Of a DNA stretch of 29,782 bases, positions 8,935 through 16,836 are shown in pieces; within the stretch, counting starts at the first letter, position 1, and each line of letters opens with the position of its first letter. A program made the translations under genes and the position numbers. The stretch is from an uncultured Blautia sp. (GTDB lineage Bacteria > Bacillota > Clostridia > Lachnospirales > Lachnospiraceae). The stretch lies in contig CALCDJ010000049.1 of assembly GCA_937900135.1 (NCBI GenBank), positions 1-29,782 on the forward strand, read 5' to 3'. Under the pieces are notes generated by a model. It was not told where the DNA came from, made no database searches, and saw nothing but the letters and a program-made list of their open reading frames with translations.

Positions 8935-9873
8935 ATGACATTTGGAATTGTTTTCTTGATTATAATCGGAATTCTGGTACTGTTGGTCCTGGCATCCTGT
9001 ATTCGTATCGTTCCCCAGGCATATGCCATTGTTCTGGAAAGACTTGGCGCATACCGGGCAACATGGAATACGGGCATTCATCTGAAATGGCCGTTTATTG
9101 AACGTGTTGCAAGAAAGGTTAATTTGAAAGAACAGGTTGTGGATTTCCCGCCACAGCCGGTAATCACAAAGGATAATGTAACCATGCAGATTGACACGGT
9201 TGTATTCTTCCAGATTACAGATCCCAAGCTGTTTGCCTATGGTGTGGAAAACCCCATTATGGCTATTGAGAATCTGTCTGCCACCACACTTCGTAACATC
9301 ATTGGAGATATGGAACTGGATGAGACTCTGACCTCCCGTGAAGTAATCAACACCAGAATGCGGGCTTCCCTGGATGTGGCCACAGACCCATGGGGAATTA
9401 AGGTAAATCGTGTGGAACTTAAAAATATCATTCCTCCGGCAGCCATTCAGGAAGCGATGGAGAAACAGATGAAAGCAGAACGTGAACGACGTGAAGCAAT
9501 CCTTCGTGCAGAAGGAGAAAAGAAATCCACCATCCTGGTTGCAGAAGGTAAGAAAGAATCTGCCATTCTGGATGCAGAGGCTGAAAAACAGGCAGCGATC
9601 CTTCGCGCTGAGGCTCAGAAGGAACGTATGATCAAAGAGGCAGAAGGTCAGGCAGAAGCTGTGCTGAAGGTACAGAATGCTACCGCAGAAGGTCTTCGTA
9701 TGATTAAGGAGGCTGGGGCAGATGATGCTGTGCTTACGCTGAAGAGCCTGGAAGCATTTGCCAAGGCAGCAGACGGCAAGGCTACGAAGATTATCATTCC
9801 ATCCGATATTCAGGGCATTGCCGGTCTGGCAGCATCTTTGAAGGAAGTGATGGTAGACAAAAAGCCTGAATAA
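8935..9873 (+). CDS. SPFH/band 7 (stomatin-like) protein
   Basis: This 312-residue protein has one N-terminal membrane segment (about 3-23, IVFLIIIGILVLLVLAS). A band 7/SPFH domain follows (about 25-200; VPQAYAIVLERLGAYRATWNTG), and then a long Ala/Glu-rich coiled coil (about 180-265) with repeating AEGEKKSTILVAEG-like units. It is most like the QmcA/HflK-like stomatins that form large membrane-bound oligomers. The immediately preceding NfeD-like gene is the usual partner. Length and domain order are normal. ATG 8935 has GGAGGA about 8 nt upstream, within the end of the nfeD-like gene, suggesting tight coupling. Confidence 0.93.
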   Translation: MTFGIVFLIIIGILVLLVLASCIRIVPQAYAIVLERLGAYRATWNTGIHLKWPFIERVARKVNLKEQVVDFPPQPVITKDNVTMQIDTVVFFQITDPKLFAYGVENPIMAIENLSATTLRNIIGDMELDETLTSREVINTRMRASLDVATDPWGIKVNRVELKNIIPPAAIQEAMEKQMKAERERREAILRAEGEKKSTILVAEGKKESAILDAEAEKQAAILRAEAQKERMIKEAEGQAEAVLKVQNATAEGLRMIKEAGADDAVLTLKSLEAFAKAADGKATKIIIPSDIQGIAGLAASLKEVMVDKKPE

Positions 9874-9890
9874 GAAACCGGAGGAAAAAA

Positions 9891-11012
9891 ATGAAGCCAG
9901 TAATTGATCTGGAGAAGGAATACGGGATCGTATTAGAAGGCGGAGGAGCCAAGGGCGCTTATCAGATTGGCGCATGGAAAGCTCTTCAGGAAGCCGGAGT
10001 GAAGATAAAGGGAATTTCCGGAACAAGCGTAGGGGCACTGAATGGTGCCCTTATGTGTATGGGAGACCTGAAAAAAGCAGAAGAAATCTGGGAAAATATC
10101 TCCTATTCCAAAATTATGGATGTGGATGATAAGGTGATGGATGAGCTTTTAAAAAACAAGCTGAAGGTACGGGATTTCCTGGAACTGGGATTGAAATATG
10201 TCCGTGACGGCGGCATTGATGTAACACCGCTGAAACAACTGATTTCAGAAGCAGTAGACCCGGAAAAAATCAGGAATTCTCCCATGGATTTTTTTGTACA
10301 GACCTTCCATGTGGATTCCATGCAGGAACTTCATGTTAATATGAAGGAATTGGAACCGGATATGATCAAGGATATGCTTTTGGCGAGCGCCTATATGTTT
10401 CCTGTGTTTAAGACAGAAAAACTTCATGGAAACCGATACCTGGACGGCGGACTGGGAGATAATGTTCCCATTCATGCGTTGCTGGAAGAAGGTTATCAGG
10501 ATATTATTGTAATCCGGATCTTTGGGATTGGATTTGTGCGTCCTGTGAGAACTGCAGAGGAAATCAATCTTCTGTCTGTTCAGCCCAGAGTGGATTTGGG
10601 AACCATTATGGATTTTGATCCGGAGAAAAGCAGAAAAAATATGGCAATCGGTTACTTCGATACCATGCGGATGATTTATGGCCTGGAAGGAAAGAGTTAT
10701 TATATTGACCAGGAGCATGAGGAAGCCTTTTTTATGAATAAGCTGGCCTCCATGAAGCAGGAAGGGCAAGGCCTCAGATGGCATATGGAGAAGGTTCTGC
10801 CGAAGATTGCGGCAGAGTTGAAGCTGGGAACAGAGTGGGGCTATACAGAACTGTATCTTACGATGCTGGAGGCAGCAGCCAGATTGGTTCATGTTCCAAA
10901 ATATAAAATTTATACAGTGGAAGGACTGCAGATCGCAGTAAAAGAAAATGGATTCCATATGGAACCAGGAGAAAAACTGCCGCAGTTTGCAGAAATGATT
11001 TTAAACAGCTAG
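9891..11012 (+). CDS. patatin-like phospholipase
   Basis: The 373-residue protein has a patatin (RssA/YlbK-type) hydrolase domain in its first 200 or so residues. The oxyanion-hole motif GGGAKGAYQIG is at 17-27, the nucleophile elbow GTSVG has S46, and the catalytic aspartate is D185 in DGGLGDN. Together these form the Ser-Asp dyad of the family. The remaining 170 residues are helical and do not match a domain I recognise. No signal peptide is evident, so cytoplasmic or membrane-peripheral action on acyl lipids is likely. ATG 9891 is preceded by GGAGG at 9881-9885. Position next to NfeD/SPFH suggests a link to membrane lipid maintenance, which is inference. Confidence 0.92.
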   Translation: MKPVIDLEKEYGIVLEGGGAKGAYQIGAWKALQEAGVKIKGISGTSVGALNGALMCMGDLKKAEEIWENISYSKIMDVDDKVMDELLKNKLKVRDFLELGLKYVRDGGIDVTPLKQLISEAVDPEKIRNSPMDFFVQTFHVDSMQELHVNMKELEPDMIKDMLLASAYMFPVFKTEKLHGNRYLDGGLGDNVPIHALLEEGYQDIIVIRIFGIGFVRPVRTAEEINLLSVQPRVDLGTIMDFDPEKSRKNMAIGYFDTMRMIYGLEGKSYYIDQEHEEAFFMNKLASMKQEGQGLRWHMEKVLPKIAAELKLGTEWGYTELYLTMLEAAARLVHVPKYKIYTVEGLQIAVKENGFHMEPGEKLPQFAEMILNS

Positions 11013-11027
11013 CGAGGAGGAATTATT

Positions 11028-12026
11028 ATGAACTTAAAAGGAAGGAATTTTCTGACACTGAAGGATTTTACACCGGAGGAGATCCTGTATCTTCTGGACC
11101 TGGCAGCAGACCTGAAGAACAAAAAGAAAGCAGGAGAATTGCACGAATATTACAAAGGAAAGAATATTGCCCTTATTTTTGAAAAAACCAGTACCAGAAC
11201 ACGCTGTGCTTTTGAAGTGGCAGCCCATGATCTTGGTATGGGAAGTACCTATCTGGACCCGAAGGGTTCTCAGATCGGCAAGAAGGAGAGCATTGCAGAT
11301 ACAGCCAGAGTTCTGGGAAGAATGTATGATGGAATCGAATACAGAGGCTTTGGACAGGAAATCGTGGAAGAGTTGGCAACTCATGCAGGAGTTCCGGTAT
11401 GGAATGGTCTTACCAATGAATATCATCCCACACAGATGCTGGCAGATATGCTGACCATTCGGGAACAGTTTGGAAAACTGAAAGGAATCAAGCTGGTTTA
11501 TATGGGAGATGCCCGTTACAATATGGGAAATTCTCTGATGATCGCCTGTGCGAAGCTGGGAATGCATTTTGTGGCATGTACTACCAGAAAATACTTCCCC
11601 AATGAGGAACTGGTGGCGCAGTGTCAGGAATATGCAAAGGCTTCCGGCGGAAGCATTACACTGACAGAAGATGCCATGGCAGGAACGAAAGATGCAGATG
11701 TAATTTACACAGACGTCTGGGTATCCATGGGAGAGCCAGATGAAGTTTGGGAAGAAAGAATCCATGATCTGACCCCTTATAAAGTAACCAGTGAGATTAT
11801 GAAAAATGCAGGAGAAAAGGCTATTTTCCTTCATTGTCTGCCAGCGTTCCATGACCTGAAGACTACCATTGGCAAAGAGATGGGTGAGAGATTCCAGCTG
11901 ACAGAGATGGAAGTGACAGATGAGGTTTTTGAATCCCAGCAGTCCAAGGTTTTTGATGAGGCAGAAAACCGTATGCATACCATTAAGGCTGTAATGGTGG
12001 CAACACTGGGAGAACCGGAAAAATGA
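11028..12026 (+). CDS. argF: ornithine carbamoyltransferase
   Basis: The 332-residue enzyme converts ornithine and carbamoyl phosphate to citrulline. The carbamoyl-phosphate loop STRTR is at 55-59, YHPTQMLAD follows near 137, and the ornithine-side signature HCLP is at 269-272. DVWVSMGE, typical of ornithine rather than aspartate carbamoyltransferase, is also present. Length equals that of E. coli ArgF. No other arginine genes are in the window, so anabolic (ArgF) and catabolic (ArcB) roles cannot be separated by context. ATG 11028 follows a clear GAGGAGG. Its stop overlaps the start of the next gene by 4 nt (ATGA), so it is translationally coupled to birA. Confidence 0.94.
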   Translation: MNLKGRNFLTLKDFTPEEILYLLDLAADLKNKKKAGELHEYYKGKNIALIFEKTSTRTRCAFEVAAHDLGMGSTYLDPKGSQIGKKESIADTARVLGRMYDGIEYRGFGQEIVEELATHAGVPVWNGLTNEYHPTQMLADMLTIREQFGKLKGIKLVYMGDARYNMGNSLMIACAKLGMHFVACTTRKYFPNEELVAQCQEYAKASGGSITLTEDAMAGTKDADVIYTDVWVSMGEPDEVWEERIHDLTPYKVTSEIMKNAGEKAIFLHCLPAFHDLKTTIGKEMGERFQLTEMEVTDEVFESQQSKVFDEAENRMHTIKAVMVATLGEPEK

Positions 12027-12832
12027 TAGAATCATCTGGATTTGATCAGAATACAATTTTAAAGGAAATACATACAAAATGGGCGGGCAAAACCGTCCAT
12101 TTTGCAAAAGAAACAGATTCCACCAATCTCTGGGCAAAAAAGCTGGCAGAGGAAGGAGCTTCTCATGGAACTCTGGCAGTTGCTGAGTTTCAAACAGCTG
12201 GAAGAGGGCGCTTTGAGCGGCGCTGGACAGCAAAAGAAGGCAGTTCTATTATGATGAGCCTGATCCTGCGGCCAGAGTTTTCTCCACAATATGCTTCCAT
12301 GCTGACACTGGTTATGGGACTTTCTGTGGCGCAGGCGGTAAGAGAAACAGGGGTGGAAGTGTCCATTAAATGGCCCAATGATGTGGTAGTTTCCCGAAAA
12401 AAAATCTGTGGGATTCTGACGGAAATGAAGCTGTCAGGAAAAGAAATCCAACATGTGGTTATTGGAGTGGGCATCAATGTGGCTCAGGAAGAAATGCCGG
12501 AGGAGGTTCGGGATAAAGCCACTTCACTTTTTATGGAAACCGGACGAAGACTGGATCGGAATCTTCTGCTTGCAGAAATTCTGGAGAAGTTTGAAGGAAA
12601 TTATGAGCTTTTTCAGAAAACCGGGGATCTTCAGGAACTGAAAGAAGCATACAATGAGATTCTGGCCAATCGGGAACAGCCGGTACGAGTATTGAATGGA
12701 GAGGCTTCTTTTGAAGGAATCGCCCTTGGAATTGACAGAAGCGGCGCACTTCTGGTGAAGAGAGAAACAGGAGAAGTTATAAAGGTCAGCGCCGGAGAGG
12801 TTTCTGTGCGGGGACTGTACAGTTATGTATAA
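12023..12832 (+). CDS. birA: biotin--acetyl-CoA-carboxylase ligase (no HTH domain)
   Basis: The 269-residue enzyme activates biotin as biotinyl-AMP and attaches it to the biotin carboxyl carrier protein. DSTN at 32-35, the adenylate-binding loop GRGRFERRW at 60-68 and KWPND at 116-120 (the catalytic lysine is in this motif) are all present. A small C-terminal SH3-like domain lies at about 225-269. Only about 30 residues precede DSTN, so the N-terminal winged helix of bifunctional BirA repressors is absent, and this should be a group I ligase that does not repress biotin genes directly. The ATG overlaps the argF stop (ATGA). There is no sign of 5' truncation, since the upstream gene is intact. 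Confidence 0.94.
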   Translation: MIESSGFDQNTILKEIHTKWAGKTVHFAKETDSTNLWAKKLAEEGASHGTLAVAEFQTAGRGRFERRWTAKEGSSIMMSLILRPEFSPQYASMLTLVMGLSVAQAVRETGVEVSIKWPNDVVVSRKKICGILTEMKLSGKEIQHVVIGVGINVAQEEMPEEVRDKATSLFMETGRRLDRNLLLAEILEKFEGNYELFQKTGDLQELKEAYNEILANREQPVRVLNGEASFEGIALGIDRSGALLVKRETGEVIKVSAGEVSVRGLYSYV

Positions 12833-12851
12833 CAGATAGAAAGGATAAATC

Positions 12852-13217
12852 ATGTATCAGGAGAATATCGTGCTTTGCGGCGCAAGCGCCTATGAACAGA
12901 AATATTATTTTAATCAGGACTTTCAGTCTTTGCCGGAGACGGTAAAACAGGAACTGCAGATTATGTGTGTCCTGTATACAGAAGACGTGGGTGGAATCCT
13001 GACGCTGGAGTTTGACGAGAAAGGGCAGCTGCAGTTTAAGACAGAAGCCTTGGAAGCAGACGCCTTTTATGATGAAATCGGTAGTGTACTCCAGATCAAG
13101 AAGCTTCAGAAAGAGAAAAAAGAACTTCTGGAATCTCTGGAAATGTATTACCGTGTATTTTTCCTGGGAGAAACTCCAGATGAAGAGCTGCAGAAAAAAG
13201 CAGACAGCGAGGAGTAA
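12852..13217 (+). CDS. conserved small protein, DUF6145-like
   Basis: This 121-residue protein has no catalytic motif I can recognise. It begins MYQENIVLCGASAYEQKYY, contains an acidic beta-rich middle (VGGILTLEFDEKGQLQF) and ends in a charged helix likely to form a coiled coil (about 78-105, KKLQKEKKELLESLEMY). It resembles proteins annotated DUF6145 in Lachnospiraceae; I recall this from memory and am moderately sure. It sits between birA and dusB with gaps of 19 and 3 nt. ATG 12852 has a moderate AGAAAGGA site. The function is unknown; its position in a housekeeping operon argues that it is a real gene. Confidence 0.75.
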   Translation: MYQENIVLCGASAYEQKYYFNQDFQSLPETVKQELQIMCVLYTEDVGGILTLEFDEKGQLQFKTEALEADAFYDEIGSVLQIKKLQKEKKELLESLEMYYRVFFLGETPDEELQKKADSEE

Positions 13218-13220
13218 GGC

Positions 13221-14189
13221 ATGCAGATGCAGTGGAAAATTGGAAACGTACAGATAGAGAATCCGTTTGTTCTGGCGCCTATGGCAGGTGTGACAGACCT
13301 CCCCTTCCGAAAACTTTGTAAAGAGCAGGGGGCAGGATTGATCTGTATGGAGATGGTCAGCGCCAAGGCCATTTCCTTCCATAATAAAAATACAGAAGCT
13401 TTGATGGAAATCGATCCATGTGAACATCCGGTTTCCATGCAGATTTTTGGGAGTGAACCAAAGCTCATGGCGGAGGTGGCAAAAAGCATAGAGGACCGGC
13501 CTTTTGATATTCTGGATATCAATATGGGATGTCCTGTGCCGAAGGTGGTAAATAACGGAGAAGGTTCGGCTTTGCTGAAGAATCCGGAACTGATTGCAGA
13601 GATTGTCAGACAGGTTTCTTCTGCTATAAAGAAGCCAGTGACAGTAAAAGTTCGTATTGGATTTGAGAATGTTCCTGTGGATGTGGTGGAAATTGCAAAA
13701 AGAGTGGAAGATGCAGGTGCAGCAGCCATTGCTGTACATGGAAGAACCCGGCAGCAGTATTATTCCGGTGTGGCAGATTGGGATGCCATAAGAAGGGTAA
13801 AAGAAGCGGTGAGCATTCCGGTCATTGGAAACGGAGATGTGGATTCCCCCAGAAAAGCAGAGGCATTGATGAGGGAAACAGGCTGTGATGGGGTGATGAT
13901 TGGACGGGCAGTACAGGGAAATCCATGGATTTTCCGGGAAATGAATCATTATTTTGAAACCGGCACTCTTTTGGAACGCCCTTCTGGGGGAGAGGTACGG
14001 GAAATGATTCTTCGCCATGCCAGGGCACAGATAGAATTAAAGGGAGAATTTACCGGTATTCGGGAGATGCGTAAGCATGTAGCCTGGTATACTTCCGGGA
14101 TGCGTCACAGCGCGGGACTTAGAAGAGATTCCAATCAGATTGCAAGTTATGAAGAGTTAGAGACTTTGCTTTCCCGGATGGGAAACTGA
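13221..14189 (+). CDS. dusB: tRNA-dihydrouridine synthase
   Basis: The 322-residue flavoenzyme reduces uridine to dihydrouridine in the D-loop of tRNA, using FMN and NADPH. The TIM barrel starts with APMAGVTD at 19-26 (FMN binding). The catalytic cysteine is C104 in NMGCPVPKV, and the phosphate-binding GNGDV and GVMIGRAVQGNPWIF segments appear near 204 and 224-238. The pattern is that of the DusB/NifR3 group. The C-terminal helical domain (about 245-322) is present, so the gene is complete. GAGGAG at 13209-13214 precedes ATG 13221. It is the last gene of the long run that starts at pfkA; I see no strong terminator after it. Confidence 0.95.
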   Translation: MQMQWKIGNVQIENPFVLAPMAGVTDLPFRKLCKEQGAGLICMEMVSAKAISFHNKNTEALMEIDPCEHPVSMQIFGSEPKLMAEVAKSIEDRPFDILDINMGCPVPKVVNNGEGSALLKNPELIAEIVRQVSSAIKKPVTVKVRIGFENVPVDVVEIAKRVEDAGAAAIAVHGRTRQQYYSGVADWDAIRRVKEAVSIPVIGNGDVDSPRKAEALMRETGCDGVMIGRAVQGNPWIFREMNHYFETGTLLERPSGGEVREMILRHARAQIELKGEFTGIREMRKHVAWYTSGMRHSAGLRRDSNQIASYEELETLLSRMGN

Positions 14190-14258
14190 GGGGATGAGAT
14201 GAAAAAATAAAATCTGAAAAAAACCATATGGAAACCGCTGGAAAGTGGGAAACACAGC

Positions 14259-14287
14259 TTGACAAGTGTAAGGGTTTTGGGTATAAT
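14259..14287 (+). promoter_or_regulatory. consensus sigma-A promoter of greA
   Basis: TTGACA (14259-14264) and TATAAT (14282-14287) are separated by 17 nt, a perfect match to the housekeeping consensus. Transcription should begin near 14294, giving a leader of about 130 nt before the greA ATG. Confidence 0.92.
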
Positions 14288-14307
14288 ATCAAAATTGTGA
14301 ATATCCT

Positions 14308-14326
14308 AGGGTACCCCTACCCTTTT
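14308..14326 (+). promoter_or_regulatory. hairpin in the greA leader
   Basis: AGGGTA (14308-14313), loop CCCC, TACCCT (14318-14323) form a 6-bp hairpin that runs into TTTT. It starts about 14 nt after the predicted transcription start, so it could be a weak early terminator or an RNA 5' stabiliser. The structure is seen directly; the role is inference. Confidence 0.5.
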
Positions 14327-14423
14327 GCAGGGAAAGGACCAAGGGAAAGAACCAATGTGACTTTCGGGAAATGCAGATGAAGCAGATTACCCAGATTGGA
14401 ATGTTGAAAGGGAGTAAGGTATT

Positions 14424-14906
14424 ATGGAAGAAAAGAAAAACTTACTAACTTATGCAGGACTTAAAAAATTAGAAGAAGAGCTGCATGATTTAAAGGTAGT
14501 AAAAAGAAAAGAAGTAGCAGAAAAAATCAAAGAAGCCAGAGAACAGGGCGACTTATCTGAGAATGCAGAGTACGATGCGGCGAAAGACGAACAGAGAGAT
14601 ATTGAAGCACGTATTGAAGAAATCGAAAAAATTCTGAAAAACGCAGAAGTCGTTGTAGAAGATGAAGTAGATCTGGATAAGATTAATGTAGGCTGTAAGG
14701 TCAAAGTATATGATTTTGAATTTGATGAAGAAATCGAATTAAAAATCGTAGGATCTACAGAGGCAAACAGCCTGGAAGGCAAAATTTCCAACGAATCTCC
14801 AGTGGGAAAAGCGCTGATTGGTGCCCATAAAGGGGATACTGTAGAAGTGGAAATGCCGGCTGGAATCATGAAATACAAAGTTCTGGAAATCCAGAGAAAC
14901 GTATAA
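14424..14906 (+). CDS. greA: transcription elongation factor GreA
   Basis: The 160-residue factor rescues backtracked RNA polymerase by stimulating cleavage of the extruded RNA 3' end. The N-terminal antiparallel coiled coil (about 1-78) has the family pattern LTYAGLKKLEEELHDLK and REQGDLSENAEYDAAKDEQ, including the acidic tip residues (D and E of GDLSENAEYDAA). The C-terminal FKBP-like domain (about 82-160) contains VGSTEAN and ISNESPVGKALIGAHKGDTVEV. The length is standard (158 in E. coli). The start ATG 14424 follows GGGAG. It is transcribed from its own consensus promoter and is followed by a terminator-like hairpin. Confidence 0.97.
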   Translation: MEEKKNLLTYAGLKKLEEELHDLKVVKRKEVAEKIKEAREQGDLSENAEYDAAKDEQRDIEARIEEIEKILKNAEVVVEDEVDLDKINVGCKVKVYDFEFDEEIELKIVGSTEANSLEGKISNESPVGKALIGAHKGDTVEVEMPAGIMKYKVLEIQRNV

Positions 14907-14920
14907 GATACAGATGACTG

Positions 14921-14967
14921 AGGTGCGCGTAAAGATTTTCCATGCAGAGCATGACGCGCACCTTTCT
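14921..14967 (+). terminator. terminator-like hairpin between greA and lysS
   Basis: AGGTGCGCGT (14921-14930) pairs perfectly with ACGCGCACCT (14954-14963). Inside the loop a second small hairpin, CATGC/GCATG (14941-14945 and 14949-14953), can form. The stem is followed by TTTCT, a modest U tract, so termination may be partial. Confidence 0.72.
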
Positions 14968-15010
14968 GTGATAAAAAATAAATCATATCAGTATATAAGG
15001 AGGAACCAAG

Positions 15011-16609
15011 GTGGCACAGCAGAAGCAGCAGGAACAGGATTTAAACCAGTTGCTGAAGGTACGTCGTGAAAAACTTGCAGATCTTCAGGCCAATGGAAAA
15101 GATCCGTTTAAGATTACAAAATTCAATCAGACTCATCATTCACTGGAAGTAAAGAAACTTTACGAAGCGCATGAGGCAGAACTTCTCAAAGACCGTACAG
15201 AACCAGATGTGACAGGGCTTGATGAAGAGCAGACAAGGGAAGTTCTGAAAAAAGACTACGAAGAGAGAAGAAGCATCATGGACGCAAGCCCGATCCATGT
15301 AACCATTGCCGGACGTATGATGTTCAAGAGAGTTATGGGTAAAGCTTCTTTCTGTAATATCCAGGATCTGGAAGGAAACATTCAGGTATACGTAGCAAGA
15401 GATGCAATTGGCGCAGACAGTTATGCAGATTTCAAGAAATCTGATATTGGCGATATCTTTGGCCTGGAAGGTTTTGCTTTCAGAACAAGAACCGGAGAGG
15501 TTTCTATTCATGCAGAAAGCATGACTCTTCTTTCCAAGAGCTTACAGATTCTTCCGGAGAAATTCCACGGACTGACAGACACAGATATGCGTTACCGTCA
15601 GAGATATGTGGACCTTATTATGAATGCTGAAGTGAAGGACACATTTGTAAAACGTTCCAAAATCCTCAGTGCAATCCGTAAGTATTTAAGTGGAGAAGGC
15701 TTTATGGAAGTGGAAACTCCTATGTTGGTGGCGAATGCCGGCGGTGCGGCAGCGCGTCCTTTTGAAACTCACTTTAACGCACTGAATGAAGATTTCAAAC
15801 TGCGTATCTCTCTGGAACTTTATCTGAAGAGACTGATTGTGGGCGGTCTGGAGCGTGTATATGAAATCGGACGTGTATTCCGTAACGAAGGTCTGGATAC
15901 CAGACATAATCCGGAATTTACCTTGATGGAGCTTTACCAGGCATATACAGATTACCACGGCATGATGGATCTGACAGAGAACCTGTATCGCTTTGTAGCA
16001 CAGGAGGTTCTGGGAACCACTAAGATCACCTACAATGGTGTGGAAATGGATCTTGGAAAGCCATTTGAAAGAATTACCATGGTAGATGCGGTTAAGAAAT
16101 ACGCTGGTGTTGATTTCAATGAAATTCATACACTGAAAGAAGCAAGAGCGATTGCAAAAGAAAAACATGTAGAGTATGAAGAGCGCCATAAGAAAGGCGA
16201 TATTCTCAACCTGTTCTTCGAGGAATTCGTAGAAGAGCATCTGATCCAGCCTACTTTTGTTATGGATCACCCTGTTGAGATTTCTCCTCTTACCAAGAAA
16301 AAACCGGAAAACCCGGATTATGTAGAGCGTTTCGAGTTCTTTATGAACGGCTGGGAAATGGCTAATGCCTATTCTGAGCTGAATGACCCCATTGACCAGA
16401 GAGAGCGTTTCAAAGCGCAGGAAGAACTTTTGGCACAGGGGGATGAAGAAGCGAACACGACAGATGAAGACTTTATGAATGCTCTGGAGTTGGGTATGCC
16501 TCCTACAGGTGGTATCGGCTTTGGAATTGACAGAATGTGTATGCTTCTTACAGACAGTGCAGCAATCCGTGACGTTCTGCTGTTCCCGACGATGCGAACA
16601 GTCGATTAA
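15011..16609 (+). CDS. lysS: lysyl-tRNA synthetase (class II)
   Basis: The 532-residue enzyme charges tRNA-Lys. It has an N-terminal OB-fold anticodon-binding domain (about 97-185, AGRMMFKRVMGKASF) and a class II catalytic domain. Motif 2 (GRVFRNEGLDTRHNPEF) lies near 290-310 and motif 3 (GGIGFGIDRM) near 499-508. It starts at GTG 15011, 7 nt after AAGGAGG. It is about 30 residues longer than typical bacterial LysRS because of a charged stretch (about 48-95) between the N-terminal helix and the OB fold. The C-terminus (FPTMRTVD) is intact although a mobile element begins directly after the stop, so the element preserved or rebuilt the gene end. The last codons could therefore be element-derived. 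Confidence 0.96.
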   Translation: MAQQKQQEQDLNQLLKVRREKLADLQANGKDPFKITKFNQTHHSLEVKKLYEAHEAELLKDRTEPDVTGLDEEQTREVLKKDYEERRSIMDASPIHVTIAGRMMFKRVMGKASFCNIQDLEGNIQVYVARDAIGADSYADFKKSDIGDIFGLEGFAFRTRTGEVSIHAESMTLLSKSLQILPEKFHGLTDTDMRYRQRYVDLIMNAEVKDTFVKRSKILSAIRKYLSGEGFMEVETPMLVANAGGAAARPFETHFNALNEDFKLRISLELYLKRLIVGGLERVYEIGRVFRNEGLDTRHNPEFTLMELYQAYTDYHGMMDLTENLYRFVAQEVLGTTKITYNGVEMDLGKPFERITMVDAVKKYAGVDFNEIHTLKEARAIAKEKHVEYEERHKKGDILNLFFEEFVEEHLIQPTFVMDHPVEISPLTKKKPENPDYVERFEFFMNGWEMANAYSELNDPIDQRERFKAQEELLAQGDEEANTTDEDFMNALELGMPPTGGIGFGIDRMCMLLTDSAAIRDVLLFPTMRTVD

Positions 16610-16653
16610 AAAAGCCAGTATTTATGCGGGTTTGCGGACTTTGAAACAGTATG

Positions 16654-16673
16654 GTACGACAAGAGTACGACAA
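16654..16673 (+). repeat. tandem 9-bp direct repeat near the element's left end
   Basis: GTACGACAA occurs at 16654-16662 and again at 16665-16673, an 11-nt period, about 45 nt inside the inferred left end. Closely phased short direct repeats at ICE ends are often arm-type sites for a tyrosine integrase; that role is inference here. Confidence 0.6.
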
Positions 16674-16720
16674 AATAAACTCTCTTAAAGGGTTAAAATA
16701 AACGATTTTAAATTAAACTC

Positions 16721-16750
16721 GTGTCAGTTCAAGTTAATATTTTGTACTAT
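16721..16750 (+). promoter_or_regulatory. possible weak promoter at the element's left end
   Basis: GTGTCA (16721-16726) and TACTAT (16745-16750) with an 18-nt spacer partly match the sigma-A consensus. A transcript from here would start almost inside the following terminator hairpin. This is a weak match, offered only because an entry promoter is expected nearby. Confidence 0.25.
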
Positions 16751-16795
16751 AAGGACATTTTTCTAAAGGAAATTTTAGGGAAGTGTCCTTTTTTG
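16751..16795 (+). terminator. strong hairpin terminator ahead of the first element gene
   Basis: AAGGACA (16751-16757) pairs with TGTCCTT (16784-16790). The pairing continues inward, with a few G-U pairs, through CTAAA (16763-16767) and TTTAG (16774-16778), giving a stem of about 17 pairs. A run of six Ts ends the structure. It would stop read-through from lysS, or act as an attenuator for the element genes. Confidence 0.8.
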
Positions 16796-16836
16796 TTATG
16801 GTCAGCAAAGCAAAATAAGAAATGGAGGAAAAAAGA

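Noticed and set aside
8659..10038. Minus-strand frame of 459 codons opposite nfeD-like and SPFH genes
   Set aside because: Rich in Phe, Cys, His and Leu as expected from reading the coiled-coil gene backwards; no family resemblance and no start signals.
11034..12233. Minus-strand frame of 399 codons opposite argF
   Set aside because: Shadow of a well-supported ornithine carbamoyltransferase gene.
12786..14018. Minus-strand frame of 410 codons opposite the DUF6145-like gene and dusB
   Set aside because: Shadow frame; Cys, His and Phe rich without motifs.
14190..14258. Terminator after dusB
   Set aside because: The stretch is A-rich but I found no stem long enough to call.
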